Positions 1 to 9,077 of a stretch of 64,000 bases of DNA are shown here, piece by piece; positions within the stretch are counted from its first letter, which is position 1; every line of letters begins with the position of its first letter. Source of the DNA: Bacteroidota bacterium. Its GTDB lineage: Bacteria; Bacteroidota; Bacteroidia; Bacteroidales; Prolixibacteraceae. The translations under genes and the position numbers were made by a program. The stretch is taken from positions 62,001 to 126,000 of the forward strand of contig JAHEYT010000029.1 of assembly GCA_023251455.1 (NCBI GenBank), in the 5' to 3' direction. Under the pieces are notes generated by a model. The model saw only the letters and a program-made list of their open reading frames with translations, did not search any database and was not told where the DNA came from.

Positions 1-296
1 AGGAAATAAAAGCAAAAACGGTACAAGTTGTAGTTAAGGAAATTCGATTCGGTCCAAATACCGATGACCATGATTTTCAATTTAAAATGCGTCATGCTGA
101 GAAGTTTCTTCAGGAAGGCGCTAAGGTTAAGGCCTACGTATTCTTCAAAGGCCGATCAATTTTATTTAAAGAGCAAGGCGAAATTTTATTGTTGAAGTTT
201 GCTCAGGAATTGGAGGAAGTTGGCAAAGTAGAACAATTGCCACAACTCGAAGGGAAAAGAATGACCATGTTTATTTCACCTAAAAAGAAGAAATAA
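1..296 (+). CDS. infC: Translation initiation factor IF-3, C-terminal part (5' truncated by window edge)
   Basis: Only the last ~98 codons are present; the reading frame is already open at base 3 and the true start lies upstream of the window. The visible part is the C-terminal IF-3 domain, which binds the 30S subunit and controls initiator-tRNA and start-codon selection. The conserved [15 protein letters not shown] stretch lies at about 36-80, followed by the [11 protein letters not shown] helix and a lysine-rich tail. The order infC-rpmI-rplT is the near-universal bacterial arrangement, and rpmI starts 28 bp downstream. Identification is certain from motif and context; the gene looks intact apart from the edge. 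Confidence 0.97.
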   Translation, partial: EIKAKTVQVVVKEIRFGPNTDDHDFQFKMRHAEKFLQEGAKVKAYVFFKGRSILFKEQGEILLLKFAQELEEVGKVEQLPQLEGKRMTMFISPKKKK

Positions 297-324
297 ATTT
301 CTTACATACATTAATTTTAGGAAG

Positions 325-519
325 ATGCCAAAAATGAAGACGATCTCCGGAGCTAAAAAAAGGTTTAAATTAACCGGCACCGGAAAAATTAAAAGAAAAC
401 ATGCCTTCAAAAGTCACATTTTGACCAAAAAAAGCACCAAGCGTAAACGTAACCTGACTTATTGGGGAACCGTTAATAAAGCCGATGTGCCTAATGTTAA
501 AGCCATGTTGACTATCTAG
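325..519 (+). CDS. rpmI: 50S ribosomal protein L35
   Basis: 64 residues, the normal length for L35. It begins [20 protein letters not shown], has the strongly basic central KRKHAFKSH segment and contains the usual [10 protein letters not shown] stretch. L35 is a small basic protein of the large ribosomal subunit that contacts 23S rRNA. It lies between infC and rplT, with a 95-bp gap to rplT that is longer than the infC-rpmI gap. Expression is probably coupled to the infC operon; in other bacteria L20 represses this operon, but no L20-binding structure was identified here. Confidence 0.97.
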   Translation: MPKMKTISGAKKRFKLTGTGKIKRKHAFKSHILTKKSTKRKRNLTYWGTVNKADVPNVKAMLTI

Positions 520-614
520 TCTGTTTTCTTTTTCAACGTAATTTAAGTAATTAATCGAATGAATTAGCTTGAAGATTCCGCATAAGGAACGCTAACCATT
601 CTAAAATCAGTTTT

Positions 615-959
615 ATGCCAAGATCAGTAAATGCAGTAGCATCACGGGCTCACAGAAAAAAAATCCTGAAGCTTACCAGAGGTAACTTCGGTGCCCGTAA
701 AAATGTATGGACAGTTGCAAAAAATACCTGGGAAAAAGGTTTGCAATATGCCTACAGAGATAGAAAAGCAAAAAAGAGAAACTTCCGTGCTTTATGGATT
801 CAGCGTATTAATGCTGCAGTTCGTAACGAAGGTTTATCTTATTCACAGTTCATCGGCTTGCTTAAAAAAGCAAATGTCGAAATCAATCGTAAAGTTTTGG
901 CTGATTTAGCAATGAATCATCCTGTTGCTTTCAAAGCAATTGTTGATAAGGTGAAATAG
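615..959 (+). CDS. rplT: 50S ribosomal protein L20
   Basis: 114 residues with the typical L20 start [20 protein letters not shown] and the basic N-terminal arm that threads into 23S rRNA, followed by the globular domain ([13 protein letters not shown], then [22 protein letters not shown]). L20 is essential for early 50S assembly and in several bacteria also represses its own operon. It is the last gene of the infC-rpmI-rplT operon; a strong intrinsic terminator follows 31 bp after the stop codon. An overlapping open frame at 691-909 is a shadow. Confidence 0.97.
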   Translation: MPRSVNAVASRAHRKKILKLTRGNFGARKNVWTVAKNTWEKGLQYAYRDRKAKKRNFRALWIQRINAAVRNEGLSYSQFIGLLKKANVEINRKVLADLAMNHPVAFKAIVDKVK

Positions 960-990
960 GTCATCACCAAATGGGTGAATAAACATACGA

Positions 991-1017
991 AACCTCGCTG
1001 AAAAGCGGGGTTTTTTG
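991..1017 (+). terminator. Intrinsic terminator of the infC-rpmI-rplT operon
   Basis: The stem CCTCGCT / AGCGGGG closes a short GAAA-type loop and is followed at once by six T residues. It sits 31 bp after rplT and ends the ribosomal-protein operon; the next gene needs its own promoter. Confidence 0.85.
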
Positions 1018-1081
1018 TTTGGTCAGAGTTTATCATTGTTGTTTTTTGTTTACCTTTCTAAGATCAAAATAATATCCATTC

Positions 1082-2020
1082 ATGGAAGCTGAATTGTATG
1101 ATATCCCGATCCAAGCACGGCTTTGTTACGAGAAAAACAAAGGCTTGATTCTGCCTGATAAAGTACCATACATTGGAATGGGATCTTCATATTTTGCTGC
1201 TGTTACACTTCGTTATTTGGGGGTTAAAGTATTTCCTGAACTGGCTGGTGAGTATTTCCATTTCATCAGAACTATCAAACAATTTGACAATGCGGTTTTG
1301 ATATCACAATCGGGCAGAACTACTGATGTGTTGAATTGTGCTTCCTGCTTCAGAGAATACACTGCTATCGTTAATGATTCGCAATCGCCATTGGCAAATC
1401 AATCGAACCTGAAATTGGTTGTGCCAATTTATGCTGGTAATGAACGGTTTTCTTCAACCAAAACTTTTATAAATACACTTATTACACTGTATCTAGGCCA
1501 TGGTTTTGATGTGAAAGATGTTCTGGATTCAGTCGAACGCAGGTTTTCTGAGTTCGAATTAGTCGGAAATTCGATCGGATCAGCACTCTACAAAAGTATC
1601 AGGAATAAAAAAGCAAAATGTGTGATACTGGGTAGCGGACCAAATGTGGGTATTGCATGCCAGGCTGCACTTATACTGAGTGAATCAACAAAATATCCAT
1701 TTGTTGGTATGTCACTTACCCAATATGAACATGGATATAAGGAAACTGCGGAAAATGCTGTGATAATTGTAATCAATCCTTCCAAAGGACTTCTGTTTGA
1801 ACGTACTAATAAGCTAACCGATGTTCTCCGAAACGTAAATGCTGAGGTTTTTGAAATAAATGAGCCTGAGTTGGATGAGATTTATAGTCCTTTTACTTCT
1901 ATCTTGCCTTTCTACTTTATGGCTGGCTTTTTATCTGCAAAACTTGGAATTGCCGGACCATTTCTGATTGGGAATAAAATTACCGAGAGGACGGATGAGA
2001 TGAATGCTCCAAATTTCTAA
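1082..2020 (+). CDS. SIS-domain protein, GlmS isomerase-like
   Basis: 312 residues made of two SIS (sugar isomerase) folds without the glutaminase domain of full GlmS. The first has GMGSSYFAA (about 32-40), the phosphosugar-binding SQSGRT (75-80) and SSTKTF (124-129), all matching the isomerase half of GlmS. The second has ILGSGPN near 183 and a YEHGYKE motif near 217 that resembles the GlmS ExKHGP loop. Such proteins isomerise or deaminate hexose or hexosamine phosphates (AgaS, GlmS-like or NagB-II types), or act as phosphosugar sensors. It stands alone between the ribosomal operon and a glycosidase. Fold assignment is firm; the exact substrate cannot be read from the sequence. Confidence 0.85.
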   Translation: MEAELYDIPIQARLCYEKNKGLILPDKVPYIGMGSSYFAAVTLRYLGVKVFPELAGEYFHFIRTIKQFDNAVLISQSGRTTDVLNCASCFREYTAIVNDSQSPLANQSNLKLVVPIYAGNERFSSTKTFINTLITLYLGHGFDVKDVLDSVERRFSEFELVGNSIGSALYKSIRNKKAKCVILGSGPNVGIACQAALILSESTKYPFVGMSLTQYEHGYKETAENAVIIVINPSKGLLFERTNKLTDVLRNVNAEVFEINEPELDEIYSPFTSILPFYFMAGFLSAKLGIAGPFLIGNKITERTDEMNAPNF

Positions 2021-2234
2021 TGAATAATTTAACTTTCTGTAAGAAGTTTGATTAAACGACAAAGCTTTCCTTATAAATATAATATTCACGATTGATTTTG
2101 ATAAGCATGTTTTTTTATCTTTACGAAACAAAAGGTAATTCGTGGGGTGAAATGAACTTATAGTTGTTGCATAAAATAATGAAAATTAGTTGTGTGTGAG
2201 TTTTGTATGACAGTGAAAAACAAATTATAGACAC

Positions 2235-4097
2235 ATGAAATTAAGTATTGGCGACGGGAAGATGTTTGTTTTAGTGTTAGCTTTATTTCTGAATCTTTTT
2301 AATACAATTGAGGTTGCCGGAGCAGAACCTGATGGTTTATATGTGTTTAATCGAAGTAAGATACATATTGAAGGAGTGATGTCGCCATTTGAAGTTACTG
2401 TTGATATAAAGGAAGAAGGTCTGCAGAAATATGTTGTGAATATTTATCTTCATTCAGCTTATGCTGTGGCACCACCATCGTTCAATGTTTCTGTGAAGTT
2501 TCCAAAAGATAAAATCAATCAAATATGGAATTCTGAGACCTGGTCCAACAAATCTTACTTTACAATTCCTTCCTATGATCGCGCTGCTGCTGGTTTTTCC
2601 ATAATTTCAGGACTAACAATTAATGACCATAACCAGATTACATTTACCTGTAAAGATGCTTATAAAGCAAAATTTGTAAGCTCAAATATCAGGGAAGAGA
2701 GCGATTCGATTGTGTTTAGTCTTGGATTTTTCGAAGATAATCCTCCTCTATCTAATTTGCAGGATTATCAGGCCGAAGTTTTGGTCGATTTTAGAAGTAT
2801 TCATTTTTCAAAAGCTATTTACGATGCTTCTTCGTGGTTTCTGGAAGATGAATTTAAGAAAGGAGTTGCCAGTGTTGATACAACTAATGTACCTGTGTTT
2901 TCGACCTGGTATCCAATGCACCGGAATATTCCGCTTGAAAATATAACCCGGGAACTGGATTCATTGAAAACATTCAATTTTAAGTCTGTTTTAGTTGACG
3001 ATGGCTGGCAGAGCTTGGTTCAAATGAAAATTGACACAGCATATTCTTACGAAGAGAATAGCTTCAAAACAATGAATCTGTTTAAGCAGAAATGTTCGGA
3101 TATGGGACTTCCTCTATATCTTTGGTATTCCATTCCTTTTGTGGGTGGTAATCCGGTAGTTTTAAAGAAATTTGAAGGGAAATACATTCGCTATCGGGCA
3201 CCGCGTCAGATGTACGTGCTTGATCCACGGTATTCAGATGTAAGAAAGCACCTGGTAAGTACTTATGCGAATTTTTTAAGTGCCTGGCAATTCGACGGAT
3301 ATTGGTTCGACTTTCTCAAAGGGTTTTATCCGAAAGAAGGAGCAATTATTGAGCAGGATAAAGGCCGTGATTTTGTTTCCATTGATTTGGCCGTTGATAC
3401 TTTATTTGCTGATATGGAGGCACGGCTAAAAAAAATAAATCCTAATATTTTCATGGGACAAAAATTTTCGGTTGTAGGACCAAATCTGGTGAGTTACCAG
3501 AATTTTCTAACCGGTTTTGTGGGTGTTGAAAATACTCAGGTCGTGCGCGAAAAGATGGTAAACAATCGCTTGCTTTATGGAAAGTATACTCCATTTATGG
3601 AAGTTGTGGCTATAAATCCGAGGGAATCGGTGGAAGACATTGCCCGGAAGTTACAATCGGTTTTATTTGGAAATCCGTACCTTTCTTTTTATCTGACTAC
3701 TCTTTCGGAGGCTTCCAAACAAACCATCCGGTTCTGGCTCGATTACTGGAGAAAGAACCATGATGTTATTTTTGAAGGTAGCTTTGAGCCCATGCAAGTT
3801 TCGAGATTCTATCCGGTTATAAAAGTTGAGAATGAGCAAAAAATGATCTACATGTTATATGAAGATTATACCATTAATTTACCTGTAGCATTAAGTAAGT
3901 CAATTGATGTTATTAATTCGAAGACTAACGGAAATATTCAGTTTTTGATTAATAAACCAGATTCCCAGTATAATTACGAAATATTCAATTGCAAAGGTGT
4001 GAGCACAGAAAAGGGAATTGTAAAAAGCAAAAACAAAAATGCAGTCGATTTTACGGTTCCTACTGCTGGATTCATCAGGATAACACCAATTAACTAA
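2235..4097 (+). CDS. Secreted GH36-like alpha-galactosidase
   Basis: 620 residues with a Sec signal peptide (hydrophobic 10-29). The N-terminal 200 residues look like a beta-sandwich. From about 220 a TIM barrel carries the clan GH-D signatures: TWYPMHR, DDGWQ (255-259), LDPRY (329-333) and DGYWFDFLKG (354-363). Asp359 aligns with the nucleophile of GH36 enzymes (compare FKIDF of bacterial alpha-galactosidases). A short beta domain ends the protein. Expected role is release of terminal alpha-galactose in the periplasm. The general acid was not identified, and the divergence leaves open a related GH-D activity. The ATG leader (AAAAACAAATTATA) is nearly identical to that of the GH2 gene at 31591. 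Confidence 0.8.
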   Translation: MKLSIGDGKMFVLVLALFLNLFNTIEVAGAEPDGLYVFNRSKIHIEGVMSPFEVTVDIKEEGLQKYVVNIYLHSAYAVAPPSFNVSVKFPKDKINQIWNSETWSNKSYFTIPSYDRAAAGFSIISGLTINDHNQITFTCKDAYKAKFVSSNIREESDSIVFSLGFFEDNPPLSNLQDYQAEVLVDFRSIHFSKAIYDASSWFLEDEFKKGVASVDTTNVPVFSTWYPMHRNIPLENITRELDSLKTFNFKSVLVDDGWQSLVQMKIDTAYSYEENSFKTMNLFKQKCSDMGLPLYLWYSIPFVGGNPVVLKKFEGKYIRYRAPRQMYVLDPRYSDVRKHLVSTYANFLSAWQFDGYWFDFLKGFYPKEGAIIEQDKGRDFVSIDLAVDTLFADMEARLKKINPNIFMGQKFSVVGPNLVSYQNFLTGFVGVENTQVVREKMVNNRLLYGKYTPFMEVVAINPRESVEDIARKLQSVLFGNPYLSFYLTTLSEASKQTIRFWLDYWRKNHDVIFEGSFEPMQVSRFYPVIKVENEQKMIYMLYEDYTINLPVALSKSIDVINSKTNGNIQFLINKPDSQYNYEIFNCKGVSTEKGIVKSKNKNAVDFTVPTAGFIRITPIN

Positions 4098-4117
4098 AGA
4101 GGTCTTGAAATTGTTTG

Positions 4118-4912
4118 CTAATAAACAGGTTTATAGTGTCTTTTTAGCCATTTAGCAAGCCCGTCTAATCCGGGGAAGAGAACTCTTTCAGTAATATTTG
4201 CCTGATCGAGTTTATCCCGAACTTCAAGCTTTAGATCCTTTGGAATAATAATTCTTCGGTATAAATCCGGATGCTGTATTAACCATTCGTCGAGTATTGC
4301 GGTTGGATTGTTCATTACCGAAAACAGTGCAAACTGGTTCACAATTCGTTCGTCGAGCGATGGCGGTTCAAAAAACAGTACCTGCTTATTCCCAAATAGC
4401 CTGTCGAAATCACCTAAAGAGACAATTTTCTCAAGCATTTCAACAGTGAACGCATTACATTTTTCTTCAGCCAATCCGTTGCTGAGCGGTGTGGGCACCA
4501 GTTGATTCACTTTTACAAAATCGACCTTCCAGATCACACCATCGGTATCATATCTTTCAGTATTGGCGGTAGCAAAATGCATGGCAATGAATGGTGAGTA
4601 GGTCCAGTCGATCAGTCGTGTGGGCAAGCCGTGATGTTGTGCCAGTACGAGTGCCCTCCAGAAAGTTCGGGTAAGCCGGGGATCGCTGTTGATCGAGTAT
4701 TTTCTGAAATTCCGGAGCAAATGGTACTCCAATTCGGGTTTCTCTCCACAATTCCGCAGAAAACTGTTTTTTAACTCATAATTCAAATCAGATAATCCTC
4801 TGAAAGCATAATCAGAACGGTACCTTCCCATCTCCGGTTTCCACGAATCATGATAAACTTCTTCGCACAATTGTTCCCACGATTGAATGATTATATCGTT
4901 CTGTTCGATCAT
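4118..4912 (-). CDS. FRG-domain protein
   Basis: 264 residues. The FRG domain is seen as YAFRGLSDLNYELKNSF (FRG at 37-39) and the second conserved block HHGLPTRLIDWT (93-104), followed by PFIAMHFAT. FRG proteins are widespread in bacteria and phages; their biochemical role is not settled, and several occur beside defence or toxin genes. No defence partner is visible here. It is cytosolic (no signal peptide), converges on the GH36 gene with only 20 bp between stops, and its ATG is 64 bp from the end of a small minus-strand ORF. Family assignment is good; function is open. Confidence 0.85.
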   Translation of the reverse strand: MIEQNDIIIQSWEQLCEEVYHDSWKPEMGRYRSDYAFRGLSDLNYELKNSFLRNCGEKPELEYHLLRNFRKYSINSDPRLTRTFWRALVLAQHHGLPTRLIDWTYSPFIAMHFATANTERYDTDGVIWKVDFVKVNQLVPTPLSNGLAEEKCNAFTVEMLEKIVSLGDFDRLFGNKQVLFFEPPSLDERIVNQFALFSVMNNPTAILDEWLIQHPDLYRRIIIPKDLKLEVRDKLDQANITERVLFPGLDGLAKWLKRHYKPVY

Positions 4913-4976
4913 TTTTTTTCACTTTTAATGACAGGTAAATGTAAACATTCAACCTGTAGATCGTTCCTGTTTTTTG

Positions 4977-5231
4977 CTACGATTGAGGAAAAATTTTGTT
5001 CTTCGGAGTTTTTGTTAGCCGACTACTTTTTGTTTCGGACGAAATTGCGGTGTCTTTTTTTAGCAAATCAGGTTTAAATTCCAACGGCTGAACATTTTGT
5101 TTTGTTTTAGGAAATGTCTTCGATTCAATAGTTGTGGATTTATGGATTAAAGGCGATTTTATCTCAACGTGTGATGTGAGTTTTAATCCCAATAAATAAA
5201 AAACAGATGCGCTGAAAAGAAATAACTTCAT
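4977..5231 (-). CDS. Possible small exported protein of unknown function
   Basis: 84-codon open frame on the same strand as its neighbours. The N-terminus (MKLFLFSASVFYLLG) is short and hydrophobic like a signal or anchor sequence; the remainder is polar, rich in Lys, Ser and Thr, with no recognisable domain. It fills the gap between the FRG gene and the oxidoreductase gene, and no competing gene lies on the other strand. An AAATCACAAATC leader precedes the ATG. The domainless, low-complexity tail means a chance ORF cannot be excluded. Confidence 0.45.
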   Translation of the reverse strand: MKLFLFSASVFYLLGLKLTSHVEIKSPLIHKSTTIESKTFPKTKQNVQPLEFKPDLLKKDTAISSETKSSRLTKTPKNKIFPQS

Positions 5232-5358
5232 GATTTGTGATTTAGGTTGAGCTAAATTACTTCAATTCAATTAAATTATGTCTTCTTTTTTAGTGATTTT
5301 AAGTGAAAGTAATGTTAATAGGTACGAATGGGCATATTTTCAATATGAAACGACCAAT

Positions 5359-6348
5359 TTAATCGTGCTTCGGAAATACAATTCCTGCATCTTTTCTTAC
5401 CCAATCCATAATTTCCATCAAATCTGACGAAAAACTCAAAGGCATCCAATCGCTTTCTGTTTTTCCGGCATCCAGACAGTCCATAACATGTGCGGCTTCC
5501 AGTTCATAACCGAATCCGGCTCCCTTCTCAAAGGTGATTATTTTTTCTTCCTCCCAGTTTTTCCAGTAAGTGAGCGATGTTGGAGTATAAAATCTTCGGT
5601 TTAACCGGATAAATCCGTTTTCGAACGAAAATTCGGTTTGTGTGGATGAATACGATGCAAAACTGGAAACCAGAGATGCAATTTCACCTCCCGGATAAGC
5701 GAATGACATCATGATAGATTCTTCGGCGCCAGTTGGACAAAACCTTGCCATGGTTTTTATTTCAGATGGTTTCCCAAGAGCCATCAACGACATAAAAATT
5801 GGGTAGATTCCGATATCAAGCAGCGAACCACCGCCCAAATCAACATTGTACAAACGTTTGTCCGGATTGTATTCGGCATTAAATGCAAAATCGGAACGAA
5901 CCATTTTCAGGGCGCCTAATTCTCCGGAATGAATAATTTCCAATACTTTCAGAAAACTTGGCTGAAACCGCGTCCAGAAAGCTTCCATCAGGAAAGTCTT
6001 GTTCCGTCGGGCAGCTTCGATCATTAAACCAACCTCTTTGGAATTGATGGCAAATGCTTTTTCGCACAATACCGCTTTTTGGTGGTTCAGGCACAAAAGT
6101 GCATGTTCAAAATGGTGCGAATGTGGCGATGCAATATAAACAACGTCAACTTCCGGGTCGTTCACCATTTCTTCGTAACTGCCATATGCTTTCTCGAATC
6201 CCAGTTCTGAGGCAAATGACTGTGCATTTTCCAGAGAGCGCGATGCTGCGGCATAAAGCCGGGCGTTGGTGCAAAGTTTTAAGTCGGTGGCGAATTTACG
6301 GGCAATTTTGCCGCATCCTAAAATGGCCCAATTGTATGTTTTGCTCAT
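5359..6348 (-). CDS. Gfo/Idh/MocA family NAD(P)-dependent oxidoreductase (cytosolic)
   Basis: 329 residues. The Rossmann dinucleotide motif ILGCGKIARKFA is at 9-20, the SPHSHHF loop near 74-80, and the catalytic-lysine motif appears as CEKAFA (Lys97; the family consensus is EKP). The C-terminal domain contains GGGSLLDIGIYP. The spacing and the EKA variant resemble dihydrodiol dehydrogenase / D-xylose dehydrogenase-like members. It oxidises or reduces a sugar or cyclic diol with NAD(P). No signal peptide, unlike the paralogue at 35664. It is divergent from lipA across a 216-bp gap. Confidence 0.85.
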   Translation of the reverse strand: MSKTYNWAILGCGKIARKFATDLKLCTNARLYAAASRSLENAQSFASELGFEKAYGSYEEMVNDPEVDVVYIASPHSHHFEHALLCLNHQKAVLCEKAFAINSKEVGLMIEAARRNKTFLMEAFWTRFQPSFLKVLEIIHSGELGALKMVRSDFAFNAEYNPDKRLYNVDLGGGSLLDIGIYPIFMSLMALGKPSEIKTMARFCPTGAEESIMMSFAYPGGEIASLVSSFASYSSTQTEFSFENGFIRLNRRFYTPTSLTYWKNWEEEKIITFEKGAGFGYELEAAHVMDCLDAGKTESDWMPLSFSSDLMEIMDWVRKDAGIVFPKHD

Positions 6349-6564
6349 GGTGGTATGTTTTGTTGGTCGTGCAAAATAACTAAATTTCCTGATTTCGTTT
6401 CTGATAAGCTAATTTTTATTCGTTGGTTAAGGTTCAATGTTGTCATCTTTTACAATTCTTTGGGTACATTTAATTAATGTGATCGTCAATCGATTTTATT
6501 TGATAGAATAGGGTGAACTTCATTCCCCAAATTCTGTTTGTATGGCAGAACTCAAATTGGAAAG

Positions 6565-7428
6565 ATGACTGAATTGAAAACGGAACGGGAACGATTGCCG
6601 CGATGGATGAAATCTCCTTTACCTAAAGGGGAGAGTTACATGAAAGTAAAGCGTTTAATAGCCGACCACCATTTAAATACCATATGTACCAGCGGAAACT
6701 GCCCCAATAAAGGCGAATGCTGGAGTGCCGGAACCGCCAGTTTTATGATTCTGGGCGATAAATGTACCCGCAACTGCAGGTTTTGCTATGTTCAGAACGA
6801 TGTTCCGGAACCTATCGATTGGTTCGAACCACTTCGTTTGGCCAAAACCATACAAACTCTCGGATTAAAACATTGCGTGATTACTTCGGTTACCCGAGAC
6901 GATTTGGCCGATGGTGGCGCCGAATTCTGGGCTGCGACCATCCGAAAAATAAAGGAACTAAATCCTGAAACGACCATCGAAACGCTTATTCCGGATTTCA
7001 ATGCACAGCCAGAATACTTGCAGAAGGTGATTGATGCTGCTCCCGATGTAATTTCGCACAACATGGAAACTGTTCGCCGGTTGACTCCAAAAGTACGGAG
7101 CACCGCCCGTTACGATCGAAGTTTACAAGTTCTTTCGATTATTTCAGCCGCCGGAATTGTTTCCAAATCGGGCATTATGGTTGGTCTGGGCGAAACGGAA
7201 GCAGAGGTTTTGCAAACGATGGACGATTTGCGATTGGCAGGCTGCAAAGTCCTTACCATTGGGCAATACCTTCAGCCCGATTCCAATTTATTGCCTGTAC
7301 AAGAATATATAACTCCCGAAATTTTTGAGAAGTATCGGACAGAAGGGATGAAACGTGGTTTTTCATACGTCGAAAGCAGTCCGTTGGTGCGGTCGTCGTA
7401 TCATGCAGAAAGACATGTTCACGGATAA
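6565..7428 (+). CDS. lipA: Lipoyl synthase (radical SAM)
   Basis: 287 residues from the ATG at 6565; an upstream TTG at 6538 keeps frame but adds nine non-conserved residues, so the ATG is preferred. The auxiliary-cluster cysteines Cys41, Cys46 and Cys52 (CTSGNCPNKGEC) and the radical-SAM cysteines Cys67, Cys71 and Cys74 (CTRNCRFC) are intact, as is the C-terminal VRSSYHAE stretch that supplies the serine ligand. LipA inserts two sulfurs into protein-bound octanoate to make the lipoyl cofactor of 2-oxo-acid dehydrogenases and the glycine-cleavage H protein. No lipB or lplA partner lies beside it. Confidence 0.96.
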   Translation: MTELKTERERLPRWMKSPLPKGESYMKVKRLIADHHLNTICTSGNCPNKGECWSAGTASFMILGDKCTRNCRFCYVQNDVPEPIDWFEPLRLAKTIQTLGLKHCVITSVTRDDLADGGAEFWAATIRKIKELNPETTIETLIPDFNAQPEYLQKVIDAAPDVISHNMETVRRLTPKVRSTARYDRSLQVLSIISAAGIVSKSGIMVGLGETEAEVLQTMDDLRLAGCKVLTIGQYLQPDSNLLPVQEYITPEIFEKYRTEGMKRGFSYVESSPLVRSSYHAERHVHG

Positions 7429-7538
7429 ATCGAATTCATCTATATGATTTTTTGAATAATCAACAACCAATATTGAATAACCAAATTCCAGGTTTCCACC
7501 AGACTTGAAACTTGAAATTTGGAACTTGAAATTTATTT

Positions 7539-8189
7539 ATGAAACGACAAAAGCATATCGTTCAGGAAATTATCAACTTGACGCCTGAAACCTTTATCAT
7601 TCGGCTCGACCGGAAAGATTTTCACTTTGAACCCGGTCAATATGTGGTTATTCGTATTCCGGATCAGAATAAAGGCAGGGAGTATTCCATTTATAGCGGT
7701 ATCAACGATGATTACCTTGATTTTTTAGTTCGCGAGATTCCTGAAGGCGGATTTTCACGGTACCTGCGACATTTGTTGCCTGGTTCTGAGTTAGACGTTG
7801 AAGGTCCCAAAGGTTATTTTATTCTCGATGATAAAACCAAAAGTGGTCATAAGGCGATGTTGATCGCAACAGGAACAGGTATTTCGCCTTTCCATTCGTA
7901 TGTGAGATCGTATCCTGATTTGAATTTTAGTGTTTTACATGGTGTGCATTTTGCCGATGAAGCTTATGGTCGTGAATCTTTCAGTCCCGAAAATTATTTG
8001 CTGTGCACTTCACGGAGCGATGGCGGTGACTATTTTGGTCGCGTAACCTATTATTTAAAAGAGCACAAAGTTGATGCTGATACCATTTGTTACCTCTGTG
8101 GTAACTCCGACATGATTGATGAAGTTTCGACCATCCTCGAAAAATACGGCCTCCCTCCTGAAAATATTCGAACTGAGGTTTTCTTTTAA
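7539..8189 (+). CDS. Ferredoxin-NADP reductase-like flavoprotein
   Basis: 216 residues forming one ferredoxin-reductase unit. The FAD-binding beta barrel contains FEPGQYVVI and REYSIYS (47-53), matching the RxYS flavin motif. The pyridine-nucleotide domain has GTGISPF (112-118), a CGNSDMI loop near 182 and ends in an aromatic residue (VFF). No [2Fe-2S] domain is fused, so electrons must pass to a separate ferredoxin or flavodoxin. It follows lipA by 110 bp and is closed by a terminator; radical-SAM enzymes need low-potential reductant, so a link is plausible but inferred. Cytosolic. Confidence 0.88.
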   Translation: MKRQKHIVQEIINLTPETFIIRLDRKDFHFEPGQYVVIRIPDQNKGREYSIYSGINDDYLDFLVREIPEGGFSRYLRHLLPGSELDVEGPKGYFILDDKTKSGHKAMLIATGTGISPFHSYVRSYPDLNFSVLHGVHFADEAYGRESFSPENYLLCTSRSDGGDYFGRVTYYLKEHKVDADTICYLCGNSDMIDEVSTILEKYGLPPENIRTEVFF

Positions 8190-8196
8190 ACTGCTA

Positions 8197-8229
8197 ATCC
8201 TGAATTTAATCGAATTCAGGATTTTTTTT
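8197..8229 (+). terminator. Intrinsic terminator after the flavoprotein gene
   Basis: The stem TCCTGAATT / AATTCAGGA encloses a short TAATCG loop and runs into eight T residues. It lies 8 bp after the stop codon of the ferredoxin-reductase-like gene. Confidence 0.85.
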
Positions 8230-8309
8230 GCTTTAACTGTTTGTTCCTGTGCTAATTTCTTATTTTTGTGACTACACCAGTTTTGTTTCATTAAATTCAG
8301 CCTCTTCGA

Positions 8310-8972
8310 ATGAGAAACATAAGTATCAGTAACGAACTTAAAAGCCGATGTTTGGGGTTACGGTTGGGTTGTATTGAAGCCGATGTCAATGTCGACGAGT
8401 CTTCCATCGAATTGTTGGCTGAAATGACTACCCGGATTCAGCAAATCAGCGAATCGTTATCGATAGAATCAATCAGTAAAATACCCACAATTACCGCTTC
8501 GCGAAAAGCCTACAAAGTTTGTGGAAAAGATCCGGCACGTTATCGTTTATCAGCAGAAGCATTACTGCGTCGGGTTGTTTCCGGGAAAGGATTGTATCAC
8601 ATTAATAATGTCGTCGATCAGTTGAACCTTGTTTCAATAACCAGTGGCTTTTCCATTGGCGGATATGATGCTGATCAAATTGAGGGCGACATTGTTTTTG
8701 GGATTGGTGATCAGGCCGAACCTTATTCAGGAATAGGCAGAGGTGAACTGAATATTGAAAACCTTCCGGTTTTTCGGGACGAAATGGGAGCTTTTGGTAC
8801 CCCAACCAGCGATTCGCCGCGAACAGAGGTGAAAGAACAAACCCGAAGATTTTTAATGATCTTAATTGACTTTGAAGGCGATAAAATGCTAAATGAAGCG
8901 GTGCAAATGGCTGAATATCTTTTGAAAAGCTATTGTGGGGCTGAGAAACTTGAAATTTTGACGATTGAATAA
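8310..8972 (+). CDS. B3/B4 tRNA-binding domain protein (PheRS-beta-like editing fold)
   Basis: 220 residues carrying the B3/B4 fold found in the beta chain of phenylalanyl-tRNA synthetase, here free-standing. Typical features are KIPTITASRKAYKVCGKDP with RYRLSAEALLRRV, then the NNVVDQLNLVSI segment and a SDSPRTEV loop. Free-standing B3/B4 proteins are common; some are thought to clear mischarged tRNA, but this is not established for this subgroup. No signal peptide. It is flanked by terminators and unrelated genes, so it is probably monocistronic. Confidence 0.85.
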   Translation: MRNISISNELKSRCLGLRLGCIEADVNVDESSIELLAEMTTRIQQISESLSIESISKIPTITASRKAYKVCGKDPARYRLSAEALLRRVVSGKGLYHINNVVDQLNLVSITSGFSIGGYDADQIEGDIVFGIGDQAEPYSGIGRGELNIENLPVFRDEMGAFGTPTSDSPRTEVKEQTRRFLMILIDFEGDKMLNEAVQMAEYLLKSYCGAEKLEILTIE

Positions 8973-9077
8973 ATAGGTGAAGTGCTTGCTGTAAAATTAT
9001 GCTGAAGTGTCATTCTTAGCTTTGAATGGCTATATAACGAACAACTAATATTCAACAATACTAAATTTTCAACTCAC

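Noticed and set aside
4118-4912. Anti-phage defence island around the FRG-domain gene
   Set aside because: No restriction, toxin, nuclease or other defence partner is near; neighbours are metabolic genes.
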